A stretch of 64,000 nt of DNA, taken from assembly GCF_947487805.1 (NCBI RefSeq), contig NZ_CANKXW010000006.1, positions 124,001 through 188,000 on the forward strand. Reading direction: 5' to 3'. The notes under the pieces were generated by a model. It was not told where the DNA came from, did not search any database, and was given only the letters and a program-made list of their open reading frames with translations. Positions 40,144-47,748 of this stretch are shown here, piece after piece. The DNA comes from an uncultured Tateyamaria sp. GTDB taxonomy: Bacteria > Pseudomonadota > Alphaproteobacteria > Rhodobacterales > Rhodobacteraceae. Made by a program: the position numbers and the translations under genes. Numbering within the stretch: the stretch's first letter is position 1; every line of letters starts with the position of its first letter.

Positions 40144-41790
40144 TCAGTCGTCCAGGGCGGCGGTGACGGCCCCGGTAAGCTTGTGCGCATCGGCGCGGGG
40201 CAGGGCGATGTAGGGTGCGTCGAGCGTGATGGCGAGGGCTTGCAGCGTGGGCTGTGGCCGGTTGGACATGTCGATCACCAGCGCGGCGACTCCCTGTCCC
40301 CGTAGGGCCGCCGCCATCTGCGTCGCATCTGCGCCTGCTTGTGCGCGGTTGGCCGTCCCGTCGAGCGCGATGTTTGCGCGCCCGTCTGTGATCAGGACAA
40401 CCGTGGGGGTCAGTCCTTTGGATCGATTTTGCATCGCGGTCAGCATCGCGGTCTGGAGCCCTGTCGCGAGTGGCGTTCCCCCGCCGCCGGGCAGGGCGGA
40501 GAGGCGACGTTTGGTCTGGACCAGAGACCGCGTCGGTGGCAGCAGCGTTTCCGCCTCGGTGCCTCGGAAGGAGATCAGCGTGACGTGGTCGCGGCTGGCA
40601 TAGGCTTCGGCCAGCAGGAGTTCAATGGCACCTTTGGCCTCGCCCAGCCGGGATACTGCGGCAGAGCCCGAGGCGTCCACGCAGAACACGAGCAGACGGT
40701 CGGAGTGTTCGGCGTAGCGCTTGAGGCGGATGTCTGCGGGGGTGATCAGCAAACCAGTGCGGTCTGGTTGCTGTTGACGCCGGAGCGGTTGCCAAGGGGC
40801 TGCGGCGCGCAGGGTGGCGATCAGGTCGATGCGGGAGGTGCCGTCGAGCCGCCCGGGCCGCGAGGGGAGCGGGCGACCGCGGCGGTTGGAGGTGCGCTTT
40901 TGCCCCGCGCCGGAGCCTTGGGATGTCCGGGTTGTCCCCGCGGGGACAAGGCCGTCCAGCAGGTTTTTGGGGAGCAGGGATTTGACCGCGTCAATGAGCA
41001 TATCGCCATCGGGGAGCGCGTCGTTTTCATCGCTGTCCCCGCGGGGACAGTCGTCCTGTTCCGCTGGTGGCGGGGGTGGCGGATCGCCTGTCGTGTCGTC
41101 CTCGGGGACCACTGTCGCGCGGTGGGGGTAGACGAGGGACGCGGCGACTTTGAGGTCGGTGTCGGTGAGGTGCGTGCGGTCCATTAACACTGCATGGGCG
41201 CGGGCGGTGCGCAGGGCCAATGTAGGGGCGCGCAGAGATGTGATGCCGAAACGTGCGGCGAGAAGGGTCAGTTGCACAACGGCGTCGGCGGTTGAAATCT
41301 CTGTCCCCGCGGGGACAGAGGGGGGTGTCCCCGCGGGGACAGGGGGTCTGCGGCCCTCGGGAGCGAGGTGGAATGCGCAGCGGTCGGCGAGGGCGTCGGG
41401 GGTGCGTTCGTCGGCCTCGATGCCCTCGTCGATCAGCAAAAAACCCTTTGTTAGAGCCTGATCCGCGAGTTGGGAGAGCTTGGCCGCGAGGGCAGGGGGG
41501 CAGCGTTCGGCCATGGGAACCTGGGCGATACAGGGCATGTGAAAAAATGATTTATTTTCAATGACTTGCGAGGATGCGAGCGTCGCGCTCAGGTCGATGC
41601 CGCCGAAAAGCTGTTCGTCGGAGATGGTGATGGGCAGTTTGCGGACGGGCAGGGCGGGGCGGAAGCTGGCGAGCAGGGCGTCGCGGTCGGGGCTGGCGCG
41701 CATGCGGATGACCGCGCCGCCGAGCCCTGCGGGGTCCACGGCCAGCAGGCGCAGGGCCAGGGCGGCGTTATGCCAGCTTTCGGCGGTCAT
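40144..41790 (-). CDS. bchD: Magnesium chelatase subunit D
   Basis: 548 residues from MTAESWHNAALALRLLAVDP. A degenerate AAA-like N-terminal half, a proline/acidic linker (about 235-275) and a C-terminal von Willebrand A domain with the metal site DASGSAAVSR. Forms the ring with BchI that drives Mg insertion by BchH. Four perfect palindromes are in frame: residues about 150-163 (VPAGTPPSVPAGT), 248-252 (CPRGD) and 281-286 (LVPAGT). The start at 41790 lacks a strong ribosome site; the ATG at 41835 lies in a repeat and is rejected. Confidence 0.94.
   Translation of the reverse strand: MTAESWHNAALALRLLAVDPAGLGGAVIRMRASPDRDALLASFRPALPVRKLPITISDEQLFGGIDLSATLASSQVIENKSFFHMPCIAQVPMAERCPPALAAKLSQLADQALTKGFLLIDEGIEADERTPDALADRCAFHLAPEGRRPPVPAGTPPSVPAGTEISTADAVVQLTLLAARFGITSLRAPTLALRTARAHAVLMDRTHLTDTDLKVAASLVYPHRATVVPEDDTTGDPPPPPPAEQDDCPRGDSDENDALPDGDMLIDAVKSLLPKNLLDGLVPAGTTRTSQGSGAGQKRTSNRRGRPLPSRPGRLDGTSRIDLIATLRAAAPWQPLRRQQQPDRTGLLITPADIRLKRYAEHSDRLLVFCVDASGSAAVSRLGEAKGAIELLLAEAYASRDHVTLISFRGTEAETLLPPTRSLVQTKRRLSALPGGGGTPLATGLQTAMLTAMQNRSKGLTPTVVLITDGRANIALDGTANRAQAGADATQMAAALRGQGVAALVIDMSNRPQPTLQALAITLDAPYIALPRADAHKLTGAVTAALDD
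40933..41049. repeat. Two TGTCCCCGCGGGGACA palindromes in the bchD linker region
   Basis: Perfect copies at 40933-40948 and 41034-41049, read in different frames (VPAGT and CPRGD) in the linker of BchD. Confidence 0.9.
41302..41341. repeat. Two adjacent TGTCCCCGCGGGGACA palindromes in bchD
   Basis: Perfect copies at 41302-41317 and 41326-41341, 8 nt apart, translated as VPAGTPPSVPAGT. Confidence 0.9.
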
Positions 41791-41817
41791 CGTGTTGCGG
41801 CGTTTGTTTGGGTGTTT

Positions 41818-41841
41818 GGTGGGCAAATTGCCCACCCTACG
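41818..41841. repeat. GGTGGGCA-type palindromic repeat between bchI and bchD
   Basis: GGTGGGCAAATTGCCCACCC followed by TACG, in the 73-nt gap inside the crtA-bchIDO operon. Confidence 0.85.
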
Positions 41842-41863
41842 GCGAGGTGAGCCGCCGCGCCCG

Positions 41864-42871
41864 TCATGCGAGGACGGCGTCGACGGTGCGGGCGACGCGG
41901 GTGCTGCTGCCGGCCTCGTCGAGGGGGTCGCGGCGCAGACGGTGGGACAGGGCGACAGGTGCGATGCGGCGGAGATGGTCGCGGGTCAGCACCTTTTTAC
42001 GGTCATAGGCGGCGAGCGCGCGCGCCGTGCGCAGGAGGGTCAGCTCGCCCCGCAGGCCATCGGAGCCAAGGGCGATGCACAGCTCGGCACAGTCGTGCAG
42101 GATCGCGTCGGGGGTTTCGATCTGGGGCAGGAGCTTGCGCGCGGCGAGGATCTTGCGCCGGATCTTGGCGTCTTCTTTTGTGTAGACATCCATGAAGGCG
42201 TCGAAATCCGTATCGAAGGCGTCGCGGCGTTTGATGACTTCGATCCGTTGGGCGACGTCCTGCGGGCTGCGCACCTCGACCGACAGGCCGAAACGGTCGA
42301 GGAGTTGGGGGCGCAGTTCGCCTTCCTCCGGGTTACCGCTGCCCACCAGTACGAAGCGGGCGGGGTGGCGGATGCTGAGCCCTTCGCGTTCGACGACGTT
42401 TTCACCGGATTGGGCGACGTCGAGCAGGAGATCGACGATGTGATCCTCGAGCAGATTGACCTCATCAATATAGAGGTAGCCGCGATTGGCGCGGGCGAGC
42501 AGGCCGGGTTCGAACGCCTTTTCCCCGCGGGTCAGGGCGCGTTCGATGTCGAGCGCACCGACCACGCGGTCCTCGGTCGCGCCAAGGGGCAGGTCGATGA
42601 CGGGGGTGGGGACCTTGTGGGTCTTTTTCGTCTCTACATTGGCCCAATCGGGACAGTCGTCGTGACTGGCCGCGTTGATCGGACAGCCCTGAACGGCGGT
42701 GATCGGGGGCAGGAGGGCGGCCAGCGCACGCACGGCGGTCGATTTGCCGGTGCCGCGATCGCCAAAGACCAGAACGCCGCCGATGCCCGGATCGATCGCC
42801 GTGAGGATCATGGCGCGTTTCATGTCGTCCTGGCCCACGATGGCCGAAAAGGGGAAGGGTGTTTTCGTCAT
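41864..42871 (-). CDS. bchI: Magnesium chelatase ATPase subunit I
   Basis: 335 residues. AAA+ P-loop GDRGTGKS at 37-44, Walker B in [20 protein letters not shown] and the hairpin region typical of BchI. Works as a hexameric ring with BchD. The ATG at 42871 overlaps the crtA stop (ATGA); the open frame reaching 42958 is crtA read-through and is rejected. Confidence 0.96.
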   Translation of the reverse strand: MTKTPFPFSAIVGQDDMKRAMILTAIDPGIGGVLVFGDRGTGKSTAVRALAALLPPITAVQGCPINAASHDDCPDWANVETKKTHKVPTPVIDLPLGATEDRVVGALDIERALTRGEKAFEPGLLARANRGYLYIDEVNLLEDHIVDLLLDVAQSGENVVEREGLSIRHPARFVLVGSGNPEEGELRPQLLDRFGLSVEVRSPQDVAQRIEVIKRRDAFDTDFDAFMDVYTKEDAKIRRKILAARKLLPQIETPDAILHDCAELCIALGSDGLRGELTLLRTARALAAYDRKKVLTRDHLRRIAPVALSHRLRRDPLDEAGSSTRVARTVDAVLA

Positions 42872-43572
42872 TTCAACTTGTCCAGTGGGCTGGTGCCGTT
42901 CCAGGTGCCGCTGTCGCCGAGGATGGCGAAGCGGGCATAGAGTTCTTCGCGGAACCACGCGCCGTCGCGCACGGCCTGAATGGCGGCGGCGTGGGGGCCG
43001 TTGGTGCGGGCGAATTGGGCCATTTCCTGCGCGCCCGGCCAGATCGAGAATGTGACTTGGTGCAGCATGGGCACCTCGCCGATGCCGATCTTGAACACGA
43101 CATTGGGGTCAGAGCCGATCATGGCGGAGATGTCGGGCACGCGGCCCCAGAATTTTGTCAGGATGCGGGGTTTGATTGTGGCGCGGGTGAGGGCAGCGAG
43201 GGGGCCGGATTGCGGCTCTGATACCGGGGAAAAGGGGGTCTGACCGCTCCAGGCGCCACGGGACGATGTGGGGGCCAGAAAGACCGTCCAGTGTTCGGCG
43301 GCGCGGGCGCGGTAGCGTTGGAAGATGCGGGTGGTTTCCAGCCGGTGGCGCGCGGTGTCGGCGTCGGGCCATGTGCAGAGGATGGCGTAGACGGCGGGGT
43401 TCATGGTGGGTGTGAACCCCTCGCCCGTGCCGGAGCCGCAAAGTTTCCAGAAGCCCAGATCGGGGACGCGCGCCATGGCCAGGCGTGCGCCGCCCATCAT
43501 CGTCAGCGCCCAAGCCCTGTCGCGCCACCGCGCAAAGCGGAAGAAGGTTATGGTGGTGGTCTGGTTCATCAT
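42868..43572 (-). CDS. crtA: Spheroidene monooxygenase
   Basis: 234 residues from [20 protein letters not shown]. The family core [20 protein letters not shown] and [20 protein letters not shown] identifies CrtA, which oxidises spheroidene to spheroidenone with O2. An upstream ATG at 43635 would lie inside the PpsR operator (43630-43647), so 43572 (or 43569) is preferred although no strong ribosome site is seen. Its presence predicts the pink to red colour of aerobic phototrophic roseobacters. Confidence 0.92.
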   Translation of the reverse strand: MMNQTTTITFFRFARWRDRAWALTMMGGARLAMARVPDLGFWKLCGSGTGEGFTPTMNPAVYAILCTWPDADTARHRLETTRIFQRYRARAAEHWTVFLAPTSSRGAWSGQTPFSPVSEPQSGPLAALTRATIKPRILTKFWGRVPDISAMIGSDPNVVFKIGIGEVPMLHQVTFSIWPGAQEMAQFARTNGPHAAAIQAVRDGAWFREELYARFAILGDSGTWNGTSPLDKLK

Positions 43573-43629
43573 TTCGCACTGGCAGTGTGCCGCCGGGCAC
43601 GGAATAAGCCTGTCGCGTGGAAAAGAAAT

Positions 43630-43647
43630 TGTCAACTAAACTAGACA
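43630..43647. promoter_or_regulatory. PpsR operator, crtA/crtI intergenic
   Basis: TGTCAACTAAACTAGACA, TGT-N12-ACA, 19 nt before crtI and 57 nt before crtA, so it can serve both divergent promoters. Confidence 0.88.
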
Positions 43648-43666
43648 CATCTATTGTTCTTGGCAG

Positions 43667-45193
43667 ATGACACGCCTTGATCCTCTCGAATCAAAGACCC
43701 GTGTGGGCAACCGCGCCATTGTGATTGGCGCGGGCCTTGGTGGTTTGGCCTCGGCCATGCGGCTGGGGGCCAAGGGGTATACCGTCACCGTGATTGACAA
43801 GCTGGATGTGCCGGGGGGCCGTGGGTCTGCGATTTGGCAGGACGGGCATCGGTTTGATCTGGGGCCGACGATTGTGACGGTGCCGCAGTTGTACCGAGAG
43901 CTGTGGGCGGCCTGCGGGCGGCGGTTTGAAGATGATGTGGAGCTGCGGTCGCTTGACCCGTTCTATGAGATCCGGTGGCCGGACGGGACCAGGTTTGTGG
44001 CCCAGCACGATACGGAGGCGATGCGCGCCGAGGTGGCCAAGATCGAGCCGCGCGACGTGGCGGGGTTTGACAAGTTCCTACAGGATTCGGCCAAGCGGTA
44101 TTGGTTCGGCTTTGAAGATCTGGGCCGCCGGTCGATGCACAAGCTGTGGGATCTGGTGCTGGTCTTGCCGACATTCGGGATGCTGCGGGCGGACCGGTCG
44201 GTTTATGCCCATGCGGCGCGTCGGTTCCGGAATGAAAAGCTGCGCATGGCGTTTTCCTTTCATCCGCTTTTTATCGGGGGCGATCCGACCCATGTGACCA
44301 GCATGTATATCCTCGTGAGCTACCTCGAGAAGGAGTTCGGGGTGCATTACGCCATGGGCGGTCTTGCGGGCATGGCGCGCAAGATGGCCGATGTGATCGA
44401 GGATCAGGGCGGTACGCTGCTGATGGACACGGAGGTGGACGAGATCGTCGTTGAAGGCGGGCGTGCGCGGGGTGTGCGGCTGGCCTCGGGCCTCGAGCTG
44501 GGGGCGGATGTGGTCGTGTCCAATGCGGATGCGGGGCATACGTATAACCACCTGATGCGCGATGCGCCCAAGCGGCGGTGGACGCCTTCGCGGCTGAAGC
44601 GGACGCGGTATTCGATGAGCCTGTTCGTGTGGTATTTCGGGACCAAGGGGACGCGGGGCGAGTGGGCGGATGTGGGGCATCACACCATCCTGAACGGGCC
44701 GCGCTATACCGGGCTGTTGCGCGATATTTTCATGAAGGGGACGCTGTCGGATGACATGAGCCTTTATGTGCATCGCCCGTCTGTAACTGACCCGAGTGTG
44801 GCGCCCGAGGGCGATGATACGTTCTATGTCCTCAGCCCGGTGCCGCATCTGGGCCATGGCGGCGTGGATTGGGAGACGGAGGCGGAGGTCTACAAGGCCA
44901 GGATGCTCAAGGTGCTGGAGGATCAGCTTTTGCCCGGATTGGGGTCGAAGGTCAGCACCGAGCAGGTGTTCACGCCAGAGACGTTCCGCGACCGGTACCT
45001 GTCGCCCTATGGGGCCGGGTTCTCGATCGAGCCGCGGATTTTGCAGTCGGCGTGGTTCCGGCCGCACAATGTGAGCGAAGAGGCGGAAGGGCTGTACCTG
45101 ACCGGGGCGGGGACGCATCCGGGGGCAGGTGTGCCCGGCGTGATTTCCACGGCCGAGGTTCTGGGACAGCTGGTTCCGGATGCGGTCACATGA
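43667..45193 (+). CDS. crtI: Phytoene desaturase (neurosporene-forming type)
   Basis: 508 residues. FAD motif GAGLGG at 21-26; C-terminal signature GLYLTGAGTHPGAGVPGVIS near 470-490. Proteobacterial PGC CrtI with CrtC, CrtD and CrtF feeds the spheroidene branch by desaturating phytoene, most likely in three steps to neurosporene. Only a weak ribosome site (TGGCAG) is visible. Divergent from crtA with a shared PpsR site. Confidence 0.95.
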   Translation: MTRLDPLESKTRVGNRAIVIGAGLGGLASAMRLGAKGYTVTVIDKLDVPGGRGSAIWQDGHRFDLGPTIVTVPQLYRELWAACGRRFEDDVELRSLDPFYEIRWPDGTRFVAQHDTEAMRAEVAKIEPRDVAGFDKFLQDSAKRYWFGFEDLGRRSMHKLWDLVLVLPTFGMLRADRSVYAHAARRFRNEKLRMAFSFHPLFIGGDPTHVTSMYILVSYLEKEFGVHYAMGGLAGMARKMADVIEDQGGTLLMDTEVDEIVVEGGRARGVRLASGLELGADVVVSNADAGHTYNHLMRDAPKRRWTPSRLKRTRYSMSLFVWYFGTKGTRGEWADVGHHTILNGPRYTGLLRDIFMKGTLSDDMSLYVHRPSVTDPSVAPEGDDTFYVLSPVPHLGHGGVDWETEAEVYKARMLKVLEDQLLPGLGSKVSTEQVFTPETFRDRYLSPYGAGFSIEPRILQSAWFRPHNVSEEAEGLYLTGAGTHPGAGVPGVISTAEVLGQLVPDAVT

Positions 45194-45197
45194 GGGT

Positions 45198-45222
45198 GGT
45201 GGGCATATTGCCCACCCTACGG
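45198..45222. repeat. GGTGGGCA-type palindromic repeat between crtI and crtB
   Basis: GGTGGGCATATTGCCCACCC then TACGG, filling most of the 36-nt gap between crtI and crtB. Its right edge gives the GGGGA that may serve as ribosome site for crtB. Confidence 0.88.
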
Positions 45223-45229
45223 GGACGCC

Positions 45230-46264
45230 ATGATTGACCCACGTGATCTTGAGGCCTGCACCGAGGCAATTCGCCATGGGTCGCTGTCGTTTCACGCGGC
45301 CTCGAAACTGTTGCCCAAACGGGTGCGGGATCCGGCGCTGGCGCTTTATGCGTTTTGCCGTCTGGCCGATGACGAGGTCGATCTGAAGGCGGAGAAGGTC
45401 GAGGCGGTGCTGCGGCTGCGGGACCGGCTGGATCTGGTCTATGCGGGGACGCCCAAGGATGCCGCGCCGGACCGGGCCTTTGCCGCGGTGGTGGAGCAGT
45501 TCGACATGCCGCGCGCGCTGCCGGATGCGCTGTTGGAAGGGCTCGCTTGGGACGCGGAGGCGCGCACCTACGCCACGCTCTCGGGGGTCAAGGATTACTC
45601 CGCCCGTGTCGCATCCGCCGTGGGCGCGATGATGTGCGTGCTGATGCAGGTGCGTGACGCGGATGCGCTGGCGCGGGCCTGTGATCTTGGCGTGGCGATG
45701 CAACTGACCAATATTGCCCGCGATGTAGGCGAGGATGCGGGCGAGGCGCGGCTGTACCTGCCGACGGACTGGCTGGACGAGGCGGGGATCGACCGGGATG
45801 CGTTCTTTGCCGACCCGCGCCCGACCAAGGCCGTGCGGGCCATGGTGAAACGTCTGATCGTCGAGGCGAACCGTCTTTATTACCGGTCCGAAGCCGGGCT
45901 GGGCGCTTTGCCGCGCGGCTGCCGTCCGGGGATCTATGCGGCACGCTACATCTATGCGGGCATCGGCGGGCAGCTGACGGCCATGGGCTATGACAGCATC
46001 TCGGCCCGCGCGCGCACCTCCAAACCGCAAAAACTGGGCTGGCTCGCCCAATCGGTGATGATGTCGGGGCTGAGCATGGTCACGCCGCGGTCGCCCGTCC
46101 TTTATGCCGGCGCCTTGCCGGAGGTGCAGTTTCTGGTCGATGCCGCGTCCACAGGCACACAGGCGCCGCGCAGTGACAGCCTGTTCGAGGCCCTGGCGGC
46201 GCTTGAGGCCAAACGCCAGTCGGACCGCGCCTCGCTGGTCGCACAGCGCGCGCGGGCTATGTGA
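45230..46264 (+). CDS. crtB: Phytoene synthase
   Basis: 344 residues. Aspartate-rich motifs DDEVD (47-51) and DVGED (165-169) identify the squalene/phytoene synthase family. Joins two geranylgeranyl diphosphates to phytoene. ATG at 45230 with GGGGA 4 nt upstream. Overlaps tspO by 4 nt. Confidence 0.95.
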   Translation: MIDPRDLEACTEAIRHGSLSFHAASKLLPKRVRDPALALYAFCRLADDEVDLKAEKVEAVLRLRDRLDLVYAGTPKDAAPDRAFAAVVEQFDMPRALPDALLEGLAWDAEARTYATLSGVKDYSARVASAVGAMMCVLMQVRDADALARACDLGVAMQLTNIARDVGEDAGEARLYLPTDWLDEAGIDRDAFFADPRPTKAVRAMVKRLIVEANRLYYRSEAGLGALPRGCRPGIYAARYIYAGIGGQLTAMGYDSISARARTSKPQKLGWLAQSVMMSGLSMVTPRSPVLYAGALPEVQFLVDAASTGTQAPRSDSLFEALAALEAKRQSDRASLVAQRARAM

Positions 46265-46743
46265 CGCTCATGTTCTGGCTGTTGTTCTGCATCTTTTTCG
46301 CCGCCTGCCTCGGGGCAGGGATCACCGGGGGGCTGTTCCCGCCGGGGCCATGGTACCGGGCGCTGAACAAGCCGTCCTGGACACCGCCGGACTGGGTGTT
46401 TCCGGTCACGTGGATGATCCTCTATGTCTGCATGGCCACCGCGGGCGCGCGCGCCGCGATGGCAGAGGGCAATGGCATCGCCATGGCGTTCTGGGCGATG
46501 CAGATCGCGTTCAACGGGCTGTGGACGCCGGTGTTTTTCGGATTGCGCAACATCCGCCTTGGGCTGGGGATCATCGTGATCCTGTGGCTGACGGTGCTAT
46601 GCGGCCTGCTGGCGATGTGGCAGATCGACTGGATCGCGGGCGCGCTTTTCGTACCATACCTCGTGTGGGTGACCATCGCCGCCGCCCTGAATGCGGCCGT
46701 CTGGCGGCTGAACCCCGATGAGGCCGCCAAGGGCAGCGCCTGA
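46261..46743 (+). CDS. tspO: TspO/MBR-family tryptophan-rich sensory protein
   Basis: 160 residues, five membrane helices, rich in Trp; motifs LNKPSWTPPDWVFPVTWMIL (residues 36-55) and AFNGLWTPVFFGLRN (84-98) are diagnostic. In Rhodobacter TspO (crtK) lies next to crtIB and adjusts photosynthesis gene expression in response to oxygen, probably through tetrapyrrole traffic. ATGA overlap with crtB. Confidence 0.95.
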   Translation: MTLMFWLLFCIFFAACLGAGITGGLFPPGPWYRALNKPSWTPPDWVFPVTWMILYVCMATAGARAAMAEGNGIAMAFWAMQIAFNGLWTPVFFGLRNIRLGLGIIVILWLTVLCGLLAMWQIDWIAGALFVPYLVWVTIAAALNAAVWRLNPDEAAKGSA

Positions 46744-46771
46744 CCGCAGGGCCATCGCGCCACGCTCCGTT

Positions 46772-46876
46772 GTCATCTTGCCAGGAAAACTCTCCCCGAA
46801 GGGTCGTTTTGCCATTGCAGGCGAACGGCCGAATTGCGTCCCGGCCCTTCGGGGAGAGTTTATGGGGCAAGATGAC
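46772..46876. repeat. Long inverted repeat between tspO and crtC
   Basis: Arms 46772-46803 and 46845-46876: GTCATCTTGCC then, after four mismatched bases, AAACTCTCCCCGAAGGG, inverted in the other arm (28 of 32 bases match). The 41-nt spacer holds no gene. It sits between convergent genes and could end both transcripts by structure alone; there is no T tract. Confidence 0.8.
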
Positions 46877-46879
46877 GTG

Positions 46880-47728
46880 TCAGGAGAAGGTCCAGGTCCG
46901 CCGCCGTGGCACGCGCACGGCGAGCATCGGTTTGATCAGGGGTGAGCGGAAGCGCGTGAGGTCGAGCGCTTCGTGCACGCCTGTCGTACGGGTGCCGTTC
47001 AGCGTGGTTTCGACGGCTGAACGGGAATAGAAGGGCGCGTCCAGCATGTTCTGGACCTGCCGCGCGCGCGTGCCTGCGTCACCACGGGTCTCGCGCCGGA
47101 CTGCCCAGAGGGATCGGCGCATTGGCGATTTGGGCGGCAGGGGGATTTCGGTGGCAGCGCCCGTGTCGTCAAATGCGAACCCTGCGGCCAGTTCCGATCC
47201 GTCGAGGCGCGTGGCGTCGTAGAAACAGGTGGCCCCGTTGCCCGTGGGGTAGCGGCCCCAGGTCCAGTAGCTGAAGTCCTCCTCGAGCGCGCGGGTGCCG
47301 AAATTGGCGTCGAAGTAGCCTTCGCCCTGCCATTGCCAGCCTTTGCGGTCGATCTGGACGTCGATCCGCGATCTTGGCGCAAAGGGGCGCCAGATATGCG
47401 CGCCGTCCGGGGTCAGTGGCAGTTCGACCGAGGTGAGCGCGGACGGGGTGATCGTGATCTGGCCGGTGATGCGCGAGATCAGGGGGGGTGAGGACACCTC
47501 GTTGATGTCGATGATCAGCTGCCCGCCCTGCCAGCGCATGCGGGAGGGGCCGACCTCGAACCGGGACGCGGTTTGGCGCAGGGCGGATTGGCCCCGGTCG
47601 GTCATGGTGAACCGGCCCCCCGGCCCGTAAGTGGCGACGTTGATGCAAACGTGGTTTTGCGGGTTCTTGCGCCCGGACCATTTGTACCAGGGTGAGAAGA
47701 CCGAGCCGATAAAGCCGATGACGGACAC
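46880..47728 (-). CDS. crtC: Hydroxyneurosporene synthase (carotenoid 1,2-hydratase)
   Basis: 282 residues from a GTG at 47728 (SVIGFIGSVFSPWYKWSGRK), close to the 281 residues of R. capsulatus CrtC. Characteristic GYFDANFGTRALEEDFSYWT appears about 140 residues in. Adds water to the neurosporene end group. No ATG, GTG or TTG occurs in frame between here and about 48097, yet the codons just upstream encode the conserved NGYAWWYVDGLSDCG, so the true start is uncertain. It lies 20 nt after the crtD stop. Confidence 0.85.
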   Translation of the reverse strand: MSVIGFIGSVFSPWYKWSGRKNPQNHVCINVATYGPGGRFTMTDRGQSALRQTASRFEVGPSRMRWQGGQLIIDINEVSSPPLISRITGQITITPSALTSVELPLTPDGAHIWRPFAPRSRIDVQIDRKGWQWQGEGYFDANFGTRALEEDFSYWTWGRYPTGNGATCFYDATRLDGSELAAGFAFDDTGAATEIPLPPKSPMRRSLWAVRRETRGDAGTRARQVQNMLDAPFYSRSAVETTLNGTRTTGVHEALDLTRFRSPLIKPMLAVRVPRRRTWTFS

Positions 47729-47748
47729 CGCGCGGGTGCCGCAATCGC

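Noticed and set aside
36722-41341. CRISPR array
   Set aside because: Units are 16-bp perfect palindromes at irregular distances from 8 to about 1370 nt, many within protein genes; no cas genes.
44078-46051. 657-codon open frame on the minus strand
   Set aside because: Antisense shadow of crtI and crtB; composition (many Arg, His, Pro) is that of a non-coding frame.
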